Below are positions 10,609-20,084 of a stretch of 64,000 nucleotides of DNA, piece by piece. This DNA comes from Limnanthes douglasii subsp. nivea (lineage: Eukaryota; Streptophyta; Magnoliopsida; Brassicales; Limnanthaceae): contig JAUPFV010000002.1 in assembly GCA_036936605.1 (NCBI GenBank), forward strand, positions 123,426,376 through 123,490,375. Direction: 5' to 3'. Made by a program: the position numbers and the translations under genes. Under the pieces are notes generated by a model. The model saw only the letters and a list, made by a program, of their open reading frames with translations. It made no database searches and had not been told where the DNA came from. Position 1 is the first letter of the stretch, and every line of letters begins with the position of its first letter.

Positions 10609-11035
10609 ACAATTCGCATCATATCTTGCGAATTGTGTATACCTGCATCAAGCAATTCGCATCCTGTCCTGATACTTGTTTGTAAAAATATCCTGATATT
10701 TGTTTCGAAATACAATACTCTAAAAAGTTCGCATCATAGCATGCGAAACGTAAAAGCAACTAAAAAAGTAGTGATATTTATTTGAAAATGCAATACTTTG
10801 GACTCCTACACAGTTCGCATCATAACATACGAATTGTGTAGAAAATTAACTAAAAAGTCATGGTATTTGTTTGAACATACAGTACTCTAGAGTTTCACAT
10901 AGTTCGCATCCTAACATTCGAAACGTATGTAAACTTTGAACTTCGTTCATGTGATTCGCATGTCACCATGCGAATTGATCAGACAATTAGCATCTTTCTC
11001 ATCGAATACACCAAACAATTCGCATCTTGAGTGTA
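10609..11035 (-). repeat. Palindromic motif array, MULE-1 cluster 9 (transposase 5' side)
   Basis: Upstream of the transposase start, the unit at 10,609-10,636 has perfect 10-bp arms and spacer TCATATCT. The next, near 10,648-10,675, has a TGATAC right half-site. Others lie near 10,726, 10,816, 10,897, 10,950 (spacer TGTCACCA, arms ATTCGCA/TGCGAATT) and 11,018. The array ends about 500 bp before the element terminus. Confidence 0.88.
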
Positions 11036-11530
11036 AGGCCTGGACAACTAAAACTTGTAATCTACACATAAAATAAAAAAACTAAAGCACTACAAAATTA
11101 GTATATAACATCAGAAAACAAGGACATAAGTATATAGCGAACAATATTAACAAAACAATAACAGATCACTATAACAAAAAAAACAGAGAAAAGCTCGAAA
11201 TCAGGCAATGGCGTCTAAAAACAGTGGAATAGAACCTATTCCAACAGAGAAAACCAATAAATAACTTCAAAATCGGTAGGTAATTACCTGAAAAGCAAGC
11301 AACACGATTACTTGTAAGCCAACAGATTCCAAAAAACCACGATCAACTCTTGTACGTAGAAAACAGTTGTTAGACAGATCTAACACCACAACCTACATAA
11401 ATAAACAAACCTTCAGTAGCTTCCGATCACCGGAAAATGTGATTTCAACCGGTCTTCGTGGTGGTTCGTAGGGTTAGGTGGTTAGAGCGGCTAACAAATT
11501 CAAATCTTCAAAAAGCTAGAAAAAATAGAA
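11036..11530 (-). promoter_or_regulatory. MULE-1 transposase leader and probable promoter region
   Basis: This stretch has no coding frame and lies between the motif array and the terminus, 5' of the minus-strand transposase. It is A-rich to about 11,400. It then has a moderately GC-rich block (11,420-11,500, GTGGTTCGTAGGGTTAGGTG) that is nearly identical in MULE-2 at 48,460-48,530. A specific TATA box was not fixed. Confidence 0.4.
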
Positions 11531-11544
11531 AGAAAACAGAAAAT

Positions 11545-11705
11545 TATGTTTATATAGTGGGTTAAGGGTAGTTAGGGTATTAAAATAATATTAGGTTCTA
11601 AGTGAAAATAAGGTAGTTGAGTTGGGTATTAAGTAACAATTGATCAAACCTTGGGTAGTAAGTGACAACTGCATAGTTGAGTGGGTACTTTAGGTGCAAT
11701 TTCCC
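11545..11705. repeat. MULE-1 right subterminal repeats and terminus
   Basis: Two to three tandem degenerate units of roughly 40-45 bp, of the form GTTGAGTTGGGTATTAAGTAACAA, lead to the terminus GTGGGTACTTTAGGTGCAATTTCCC. The same layout ends MULE-2 (48,590-48,723), and the inverted form starts the Pack-MULE at 31,995. These are probable transposase-recognition ends of a TIR-poor MULE. Confidence 0.7.
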
Positions 11706-11710
11706 TTAAA

Positions 11711-12200
11711 TGTTTAAGTGTTTTTTAGTGAGAGATTTAAGCTGCTTAGTTGTATTAAATGTTTATTACCCTCATTAATGAAGTGGTTGGGTATTTATAC
11801 CCTTAATTATGGGCCATATGGGCTTTCGGGTCAAACTTATGAAACCGGGTCGAGTTCAAAAACCCACTAGTTTATTAAGAAGATTAGCAATTAGCTTAGT
11901 CAAAAGGTGATTAGTTATTTAGTACTTTTGTTCTGTTCGGATGGTTCAGTGGGTGACTTTTATCCGAATTTCCCCTGTCCGGTTTCTACAGTGAGTGGTG
12001 AATATTTTCGGACTCATGAGTAGCCCTTTTTTTAGGTTTTGTCGAAGGCCTCTCGCAAGACCTAAAAAATCCTCTTAGGCACTTGCAATATTCTCCGGAC
12101 TGGCTAAGTGTTCAACTCAGGATTTTTTCGGACTGAATATTTCTCAGAAGTTCAAAAGTTTCGTGATGGATCGTGGGACATGTGTCATCTTTTGATTTGC
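11711..12200 (-). repeat. Element A 3' LTR (inner edge uncertain)
   Basis: The outer end matches the inverted LTR ends of element B (26,012) and fragment C (59,379): TGTTTAAGTGTTTT here against AAACACTTAAAACA there. Shared internal blocks include the GACCCG/CGGGTC repeats around 11,838-11,858, GGACTCATGAGTAGCCC near 12,010 and the GGACATGTGTC block near 12,180. The inner boundary is not resolved and could be as far as about 12,300. Confidence 0.65.
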
Positions 12201-12299
12201 CTCACCAGCTGTTTTTCTCCTAGAACGACGCTCCCACTAATCCCAAAAAGCAACAATAATTACTTTTGTCTTTTCGTATTCTCCTAGGTTTTTGGCAAC

Positions 12300-12418
12300 T
12301 ATTTTTGTCTTACTAGTATAAATTGCTTCTTTTCACTGTTTTACCATCTTCATTACTCTCTCATTTCTTCATCTCAAAGTTTTCACTTCTCTTTTCAAAA
12401 TTCTTTTGGTGTAGGTTT
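12300..12418 (+). promoter_or_regulatory. Probable promoter/leader of antisense ORF A
   Basis: A TATAAAT box lies at about 12,317. A pyrimidine-rich leader leads to the ATG at 12,419. The promoter therefore abuts or overlaps the inner edge of the 3' LTR and would fire away from it, against pol. Confidence 0.45.
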
Positions 12419-15397
12419 ATGTTCACGGCAAGAAACACATTGGTAAAAGACGGGTGGCTTAATCTTTCGGAGTTAGAAAAAGTCCAAAAGGTTGAGCGAG
12501 AAAGGCGCATTGCTGCGGGTCATCCAGTTTCTCCAAACGACAAGCCTGAAACACCATCTTCAGAGGCCGATTGAGGTTCATCTTCTGCTAGAAGTTCTAA
12601 ACCCAGGAGGTTATTTCAAACAAGTCTTTCGCCCATTGTATCAGGCTCCTCAGTTCAGGAGTCACAACCCACTGTTGAACGGGAAAAAGCCGTATCAAGC
12701 ACAAGGATACCCTCTCCATTTATAGCCATAGGGTCAGATGCTGTAAAGTCCCCAGAAAATATTACACTTCGCCGAACAGGCCGCTTAGTGAAGGGCCAAG
12801 CTATCGTTTCACAATCTAAGTCCCTGAAAACAGGGCCTTTTAAGTCTGGGGCCAAGGACAAAGCTACAGAATCAGGGGCATCTATCAGAGTCCCAAAGGA
12901 TAAATCCTCCGGTCCGGAGGCCACTGGAACTAGCTCTCGAAATGAGCCCTCCATACCCGAGCCTCAACCGGACACCAGACCCTTAGGAGAGGGTGATGCT
13001 CAACAGTCCGGACAGCTTACAGAGCCTGCCACCAGCACTCCCCCACCAACAACAACTGACAAACCTTCCATGATGATTAGAGAGGTGATGGAGGACAACG
13101 TAGAAGAAGCACCATTTGAGACCGACACTCCGGTCAGACAGGGGAAGCCGCCACTGACAAAAAATGAAAAGGTAAAAAGAAGTTGTGTTTGAAACATCCG
13201 GACCTGCCGGAGTCCCTGGAAGGCAAAGTGGGACCCTGCTTCCACAAGGTGAGTGTAAAGTATCTGCTGGCCATGCAGAACATCAACTATGTCTTCACTC
13301 ACACTGCTGAGTTAGGCCGGATCCGAACGAAGTGGGGGATCCCTGAGTCTGTCAAGGTGAGGATACCGGTCACCCCGGAGACTCCAATGGATTGTAAGTT
13401 GAGTGAGATTGTTATCTATACAGAGCTGTTCAACTAGGGGCTTTGATTTCCCTTGGACCCAGAGATCGTCAGATACTTTCATATGATAAAGCTCTGTCCA
13501 AGCCAGCTGAGTCCCAATGCTTGGTACACCCTCATGGCCTGCATTATGGCCTCTAGGCTCTTCAGAATACCACTTCCGATGGAGCAATTTGCTGCTGTGG
13601 CCAGCCTCTGCAAGAACCACGTCATCCCTTTCTACCACTAAAATATGGGAGATAACTTCAAAGTGGTGGATGATTTGCTTGAATTGGAGAAGAGTTGGAA
13701 GACCCAATTCTTGTTTATTAGTGGTACTTGGGAAAACGAGAGGAAAATCAAAGGTGGTGTCAACCCTAGCATGCTCACCAGCAGATGGAAAAGTTGAGGT
13801 AAATATTTAATCATGTTTGTCTTTCTTTCCTTATAAAAAATTTGCTTCTAAACCTCTCTTCCTTTTTTTTTGTAGTGCTGCTGAATGAGTTCTCCAACTA
13901 TGTGGAGGAGGGGCAGACAAATTATGCCAAGCTGAATGCTTCGAGTGCTGACAAATGTGGAAATCATTTCCATAATTGCTTTACTGCCGACAATTTAGTG
14001 AGGTCCCATCTTTGGAACACAACTGGCCGGAGAGACCTTACTTGGGAGGAATTGACCACACCATCTCCTCCGGGTGTCATCCTACAGAGGACAGAGGAGA
14101 AGGATGGGAAGCTGGCCTTTCCTGCCAGAGCAAAATCCCCAAGTAAGATGAAGGGAAAGAAAGGAAATAAGAAACAAGATGCATCTGAGGTCGCTCAAGG
14201 TGGTGTTGAGGAAATCGTCCCAGCAAATCAGGAAGTGCATGACCAAAGGGGAATCGATGCTACTATACTTCAATTGGTTGAAGATGAGAGTCTCAAAGAG
14301 GCAGGTGGACCTCCAAACCCTTCAAAGTCTCCCAAGAAGGATCGAAAACGGGGAGCAGATGGTGGAGATAGGGAAGCCAAGAATAAGAAAATCTCCAAGG
14401 GGGATGAAGTCGCTTTCCGGCCTCTGAAGTCTCTTCCTCCGGCCGACCCAACATACCCCACATTGGCAGAGCAAATCCCAAGTGATCTACACACTGGAGA
14501 GGGTACCGGAGGGGATATCAACATTGATGGAGTAGACATCAGTGGCCTTCAAAACATTGGCCTTTACTTTGGAGACCTTGAAAAAGACGACTTTGCTGGC
14601 CCTTACCTTCCTTCAAGCTCTTCGAACATGGTTACTTTCAATGGTAAGTCTTTTTCTGTTTCAAGGGAGAATGACATGATGACTCACTCCTTGCTGAGAA
14701 ACATTCAACCGGTGCTCAACCTGGAGAGACAAGTGCAAAGCCAATCTACCCTTATCAACACACTCAATGCAGACAAAGAGAGCTTATCTATCAACCTCCT
14801 TAACGCCAATCAAAGTGTTGAGGCATTAAGGAGAGACGTCGAGGAGTTGAAGAAGGGAAATGAGGACTTGGCCACCAAGCTGGCCACTTCGGATATGGTT
14901 AACAAAGAACTCCAAACTAAGTGTTCTGGCTTGGAAAGGATCTCTCCGCTTCGAAAGAGGAGGTGAAGGCCAGGGACAGTGTCATCCAAACCCTAACCAG
15001 TGACAAAATTTCTCTCGAAGATGTTGTGTCTAGAGTCACCCAGGAGAAAAATGATTTGATAAAGGAGCAGGAGAAGACAATCCAGGCCAAGATCGATGCA
15101 TACACCAACAAGGTAATAGATTCCCAAGAAGAAAGGTATGCCGAAGTCAAATCTGACATGGTCTTGCTTTTTCATCGAACATTCCCGAAGAGGACGCTTG
15201 GTTCTCTATGGCAGTAGGTGGAATCCGAAGACCTCCCATTCCAAACTATGATAGATAGTGATAGGCACAACTATTCCAGTGGTTATGATGATACCACTAA
15301 TGAAGAAGAAGGGACCGGAGAGAGCCCCAATGATGAACCCAAAGACCCAAAGAAGAAACAAGACGAAGCAGGAACTTCTAAAGGAGTCCAGCCCTAA
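12419..15397 (+). pseudogene. Element A antisense additional ORF (gypsy-type Transposase_28-like protein)
   Basis: This protein gene runs against pol. It starts MFTARNTLVKDGWLNLSELEK at 12,419. A Ser/Pro-rich linker follows, then the conserved domain VSVKYLLAMQNINYVFTHTAEL...IPESVKVRIPVTPET, a region of YFHMIKLCPSQLSPNAWYTL type, a probable intron of about 80 nt (donor GAG/GTAAAT near 13,797, acceptor TTTGTAG/TGCTGC near 13,877), a Lys-rich linker, and a long coiled coil (NTLNADKESLSINLLNANQSV onwards). It ends GTSKGVQP at 15,397. The domain resembles the Pfam family annotated as putative gypsy-type transposon (Transposase_28). Breaks: TGA near 12,572, a shift near 13,180, TAG/TGA near 13,435-13,445 and a shift near 14,940. 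The function of these antisense ORFs is unknown. Confidence 0.78.
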
Positions 15398-15439
15398 AAT
15401 ATTAACTATCTTTTGTTTTTATTTTATCCTCATGTCAGA

Positions 15440-15565
15440 CTAAAGTCCTTGGATGGCCAAGGCATTTTTGTAATCGTGTCCGACTTGTGCCCGGATAAGC
15501 CTGTTATTTTTAAACTTCAAAGTCCTTGGATGGCCAAGGCATTCTTACATGTTTTAATACCATTC
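15440..15565 (+). repeat. Duplicated near-palindrome between antisense ORF A and pol
   Basis: The block AAGTCCTTGGATGGCCAAGGC occurs at about 15,444 and again at about 15,526. Its core CCTTGGATGGCCAAGG is self-complementary except at the centre. Element B carries the same core twice in the matching place (22,515-22,600). It lies where the two convergent transcripts would end, so a hairpin terminator, 3'-end signal or RNA element is plausible. Confidence 0.7.
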
Positions 15566-15889
15566 CCCGGTGCTAGCCGGGCAATTTTATTTTGCACAAT
15601 TTCTGCCTTGTTTTATGTTTGCCCAAACTTGATGGCTAATGTTTAAATAGACCCTAGTTTTTTACAACTATTTTAAGGTGAGAGTGTTTAAATTCTCTGA
15701 TGACAAATGTTTAAATGGTCATCATTCCATCAGATCAATCTGATCTGTCAATGATACTTAGACGATTTTAAAGAAGCTATCTATCAAACCACTCCGAAAT
15801 ATTTTAAGAAGGCATCAAATTTTATTAAAAAACCCGAACACCTCATTAAAACCTCCCCGCGCTACCAGGGTAGGAAAGAGTATGCTCCC

Positions 15890-17102
15890 TAATATTTACA
15901 TGGACTTTAAACAAGTAAATATTTACATAACTTTCATTCTAGATACAACCGGAGGTGTTTAATGTTCCAGGGGTGATTTAAGATCCTTCTATCTGTATAT
16001 CCCAGGCTTAAGCTTTTCAATGATCATATAGGGTCCTTCTAAATTTGGAGCTAGCTTGCCGAAATGTTTCTCCTTAGTATGTAAGAAGACTTTTCTCAAC
16101 ACTTTTTCCCTTGGTTGAAAATCCCTTCTTCAAACTTTGGAAGCAAACCTGCTTCTCATCAATCCGTGATAATGGGTGGCTCTAAGGTAAGCCTTAACTC
16201 TTTTCTATTCTATCAAGTCGAGTTGACTTCTGATTGCCACCTCATTAGCCTGTTCGGAAAAATTGTGAACACTGTGTGATGAAAGAGTTTCCTTTATAGG
16301 AGCAATTGCATCCATACCATATACTAAGGTAAACGGGGATTCCTGTGTAGCAGCTCCATGAGTAGTCTCGTAGGCCCATAACACTTCTTGTAGGTAACTT
16401 GGCCACTTTCCTGCAATCCCTTCTAAATTATTTTTAAGACCAGATATGATGGTTCTGTTTGCTACTTCAACCTGACCATTCACCTCTGGGTGGAAAGGAT
16501 AAGAGAAGCAATGTTGAATGCCTCTACAGACACATAAATTCTCCATATCCTTGTTGTCAAATTGTGGCCCATTGTCTGTTGTTATCTTCTGTGGAACCCC
16601 AAATCTGCAATAAATATTAGATAAAATGAATTTTATAACAGCTTTTGAAGTAGTTCCTGCCAACGGGGTAGCTTCTATCCACTTTGAAAAATAATCAATG
16701 GCTACAATGATAGTTTTGCACCCTCCAGACGCCATAGGTAGAGGTTAAACATATCCCAGCACCCACCAGATCCAGTCCCCAACGAGCAAAAGGTATTGGC
16801 TCAAAAATCGACTCCAAAAGGACAGCTGGGATATGAATTTCATTACCATATATTTGGCATGGATAACACTTCTTCACCAATTCCTTGGCATCTTCCATTA
16901 TGGAGGGCCAGTAGTATCTGGCCAACAAGACTCTTCGGGTTAAAGCTATATAACCACAGTGTGCTGACCCTTCACCATCATGTAGTCCAGACAGTACTAT
17001 TTGGGACTCTTTAATCCCCAAACATTGCAAGAGAGGTCTACTAAAATACTTCTTGTAAAGGATGTCTCTTATGATCAAAAATCCACAAGCCCTATACTTC
17101 AT
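15890..17102 (-). pseudogene. pol: Element A integrase
   Basis: The integrase inserts the cDNA. The zinc-binding N-terminal part contains HDGEGSAHCGYIALTRRVL and CYPCQIYGN (HHCC type; residues partly replaced). The catalytic core contains IVAIDYFSKWIEATPL (first Asp), TDNGPQFDNKDM (second Asp) and SYPFHPEVNGQVEVANRT (Glu). The C-terminal part follows to about 15,900 in broken frames (KVLRKVFLHTKEKHFGKLAP, then PTLVARGG). A frame break near 16,735 separates the zinc and core parts. Confidence 0.88.
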
Positions 17103-17105
17103 TTT

Positions 17106-18354
17106 TCATGCTACTGCTTTTTCCGGAGGCAAGATGCCATCTGAAATGTACTGAAAAAGAGGATACCTCCAGTCTTTAGGTTGACTCACTTGTATATTCA
17201 AACTTTCCTCCTCTTCCTTGCTCTGATTGAGTTGAATGGATGGGCATTCTTGCAAATGAATCCATGGGTAGGACTCAGAATATGCTATGGTTGCCAAGGA
17301 GTCTACTAGTGTATTCTCTGTTCTGGGTATGTGCTAATAGGTGATGTATTTGAAGTTAACTGCCACCTCTTTAATAATGAATAAATATTTAATGAACTGC
17401 TCCTTCTTTGCCTTAGATTGACCTTGTGCATCATGGATAAAAAGCTGAGAATCACTCATTAACCTGACCCTTTTGGCTCCACAAATCAGAGCTAACTTCA
17501 AACCAGCTATAGCAGCTTCATATTCGGACTCATTGCTAGAAGCCCTGAAATCAAAACTATAGCCTGATATAGCTTGTCGCCATACAGAGAGGTTAAACAT
17601 ATCCCAGCACCACAACCCATGGTACTTGATCCACCATCAGTCCGGACAACCCATAACTTCTTAGTATTTTCACTTGTAGCTTGTTTAGTACTACTGTCTG
17701 AATGGAACTCAACTAAGAAATCAGCAACAGACTGAGCCTTGACTGCGTTCAAGGGGAAAAATCAATGTCATAGTCTCCCAATTCACCTGACCATTTGGTC
17801 ATTCTGCTTGATATGTCTGCCTTTTGAAGAACATTTTTCAAGGGAAAAGATGTCCGAACGACAATAGAATGAGACTGAAAGTAGGGCCTCATCTTTCTAG
17901 CAGCAATTACTAATGCCAGTGCTAGCTTTTCAAGTTTTAGATATCTTTTTTCCACATCCATCATGCTTTTGCTGATGTAGTACACCAGACGAGGATAATT
18001 GTCCACCTCTCTTACTAGTGCCGCACTTATGGCACATTTGGAGATTGCTAAATATATATACAACATGTCTCCATCAACAGGTTTAAACAGGGTTTGGGGG
18101 GAGGATAAATGCTTTTTTATTTCATCAAAGGCCTGGTCGCACTGTGGAGACCAATTGAATTCTTTGGCACCCTTTAAAGTTTGGAAAAACAGGGCATACC
18201 TATCTGAGGACCTTGAGATAAAACGGTTTAGAGCAGCTAACCTCCCTGTCAATCTTTGTACTTCTTTAATTATTCCGAGGAGGATCCATCTGCAATAAAG
18301 CACTAAGTTGGTCTGGATCAGGATGTATCCCTTTTCACTTATCACATACCCCAA
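17106..18354 (-). pseudogene. pol: Element A RT-type and second RNase H domains
   Basis: From 18,354 the connection and RT-associated RNase H read GYVISEKGYILIQ, VQRLTGRLAALNRFISR, WSPQCDQAFDEIKKHL and VYYISKSMMDVEKRYLKLEKLALAL. A shift near 17,750 leads to VRTDGGSSTMGCGAGICL (Asp of a second, RNase HI-like domain), ASNESEYEAAIAGLKLAL (Glu) and LMSDSQLFIHDAQGQ (Asp). The final segment, MATIAYSESYPWIHLQECPS, joins integrase. A second RNase H is typical of Tat-lineage polyproteins. Several stops and shifts are present. Confidence 0.87.
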
Positions 18355-19323
18355 AAACTTCCCAGACTACACTCCGAATACACACTTTTTCTGGATTCAA
18401 ATTTAAATTAACTTTTACCAAGTTGGCAAAAGTCTCTTGAAGATCTGCCAAGTGTAGCTCTTCTTCCATACTCTTTACCACCATGTCATCAATGTAGACT
18501 TCCATGTTTCTTCCAATCTGATCAGCGAAAGCTTTGTTCACCGACCTCTGATAAGTAGCCCCAGCATTCTTTAACCCAAAAGGCATCACCTTGTAATAAT
18601 GAAGGCCCCTATTACTAACAAAAGTAGTGCGTTGTTGGTCCTTCAGAGCCACTTGAATCTGATTATACCTGGAGAAGGCATCCATGAAGGACAACAACTT
18701 GTTCCCAGATGTGGAGTCCACTAACTGATCGATCCGGGGGACCGTATATAGGTCTTTTGGGCAATCCCTATTAAGGTCTGTAAAGTCGATGCACATACGT
18801 CACTTCCCATTTTCTTTTTTACTAACACTGGATTAGTTGTCCATAAAGGGTACTGAGATTCCTTGATGTGCCCCATCTTAGTAAGCCGGTCAACCTCTTG
18901 AACTATAACATCAGCTTTCTCCTTAGAAAAAGCTATTCTCTTCTACATAACGGGTGCCACATCTCTTCGGATGGATAGCTGGTGTGATATAACACCTGTT
19001 GGCACTTCGGTTACATCAGCATTGCACCAAGCAAAAACATGCTGATGGTCTGTTAAAAAAGATAACATTTTGCTCTTTAGTTTTACTGTCATTTTAGATT
19101 CGATCTTAACACTTCTTCCTTCAGCCAGAGAGTGAGTTTCAACCTCTTCAATTGGTATTAAAACACCAGGAGTCTCTCTGGGGTCATCAATTTCACCCTA
19201 TCCCCAAGAGGGACCTTCTAACTACTAATCTTCACTGATCCAAACTGCCCTTAAAGTTCTAGGGTCTAGAGTTGTTGCATAACATTTCCTTGCTATCTTC
19301 TGACTATTCTGGACAACTCTTAC
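18335..19323 (-). pseudogene. pol: Element A reverse transcriptase
   Basis: The RT core reads MCIDFTDLNRDCPKDLYTVP, LLSFMDAFSRYNQI (first catalytic Asp), VMPFGLKNAGATYQR and VYIDDMVVKSMEEELHLADL (catalytic DD pair). The N-terminal fingers between 18,797 and 19,323 are in broken frames. A shift near 18,400 separates the RT from the connection domain. Compare the same region of the fragment at 1-275, which is about equally related. Confidence 0.9.
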
Positions 19324-19989
19324 TTATCCTTGCACAGAGTATTTTAAACATTGGTGGACTGTTGAAGCCATAACATGCATCATGGAGAGCCAAGACCTTC
19401 CCAAAATGGCATTGTAGCTCATGGGACAATCCACAACAATGAAAAGTACTCTGACCATCTTCTTAAAAGAACCCTTGTCCAACAAAACCTCCTCCTCAAA
19501 CTCTCCAATCACATCCGCAGAGCTTCCAGTGAAACCCACGATTGACCTGTTCAAACGTTGAATCACTGATGGATTCTTCATTTGTTTATAGGAAGTTAAA
19601 AAGATGATATTGGTTGAGCTGCCAGTGTCTACTAAAATTCGTCTAATGTCATTGCCCCCAATGGATTCTCCTATTACCACAGTATCTTCATGGGGACCAG
19701 ATATGTCCCTCAAATCATCTTCATAAAAAACAATGAAGGGAAAAGGAATTTGTGATTGATAGGAAGTCATGCCTCCTTCCAATTGAGTAGCCAGGGTATG
19801 AATATGCCTCTTCCTTGAAGAAAAATTTGGTGCAGTCATGGTGTTACCTCCAAATATGGTAAGTGACTCAAAAAATCTTATGAGCCCGGACACCGTCTTG
19901 GTGCGTTCTGTGTTAACGCCCACCTTATTCCGGGTTGGATCAGGATCCAAATACGCTGACTTCACATCGAATCTTTCAATTATCACCAT
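19324..19989 (-). pseudogene. pol: Element A gag C-terminus and aspartic protease
   Basis: An open frame of 221 residues with the retropepsin motif ILVDTGSSTNIIF, followed by GFTGSSADVIGEF and SYNAILGRSWLSMM, as in gypsy proteases. The protease matures Gag-Pol. The upstream part (PFPFIVFYEDDLRDISGPHED) is the usual spacer. The frame stops at 19,324 and element identity ends near 20,075, so gag is essentially absent. Confidence 0.87.
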
Positions 19990-20084
19990 AGCCCATCCGG
20001 AGCCAACGTCCCTGCGTTGTTTGTTGGGCCGGTCCGATAAGCATTATCAGGCCTATTCCCACTTATTATTTTAACATAAGCACC

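Larger units (their letters stand above)
926..11705 (+). mobile_element. MULE-1: VANDAL/Kaonashi-like Mutator element, left end missing
   Basis: A Mutator-like DNA transposon of at least 10.8 kb with the same gene order as MULE-2 (37,354-48,723): a multi-exon gene ending in a ULP-type peptidase on the plus strand, a small acidic ORF on the plus strand, and a convergent mudrA-type transposase on the minus strand. Homology to MULE-2 begins at about 930 (MULE-2 about 37,886), so roughly 530 bp of left end, including the terminus, is absent and a gypsy fragment occupies its place. The right terminus ends with GGTGCAATTTCCC at 11,705, like MULE-2. All coding regions are broken by a few stops or shifts. 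Long terminal inverted repeats are not evident, as in non-TIR MULEs. Confidence 0.85.
11711..20075 (-). mobile_element. Element A: Tat/Retand-type Ty3/gypsy retrotransposon, 5' part deleted
   Basis: The gag-pol strand is minus: protease (19.99-19.32 kb), RT (18.8 kb), two RNase H regions and integrase (to about 15.9 kb). After pol, an extra ORF lies on the opposite strand (12.42-15.40 kb), followed by the 3' LTR, whose outer end is TGTTTAAGTG at 11,711 on the plus strand. Pol followed by an antisense additional ORF is typical of Tat-lineage elements. The 5' LTR, primer site and most of gag are missing; the sequence stops at about 20,075 where element B begins in the opposite direction. Confidence 0.82.
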
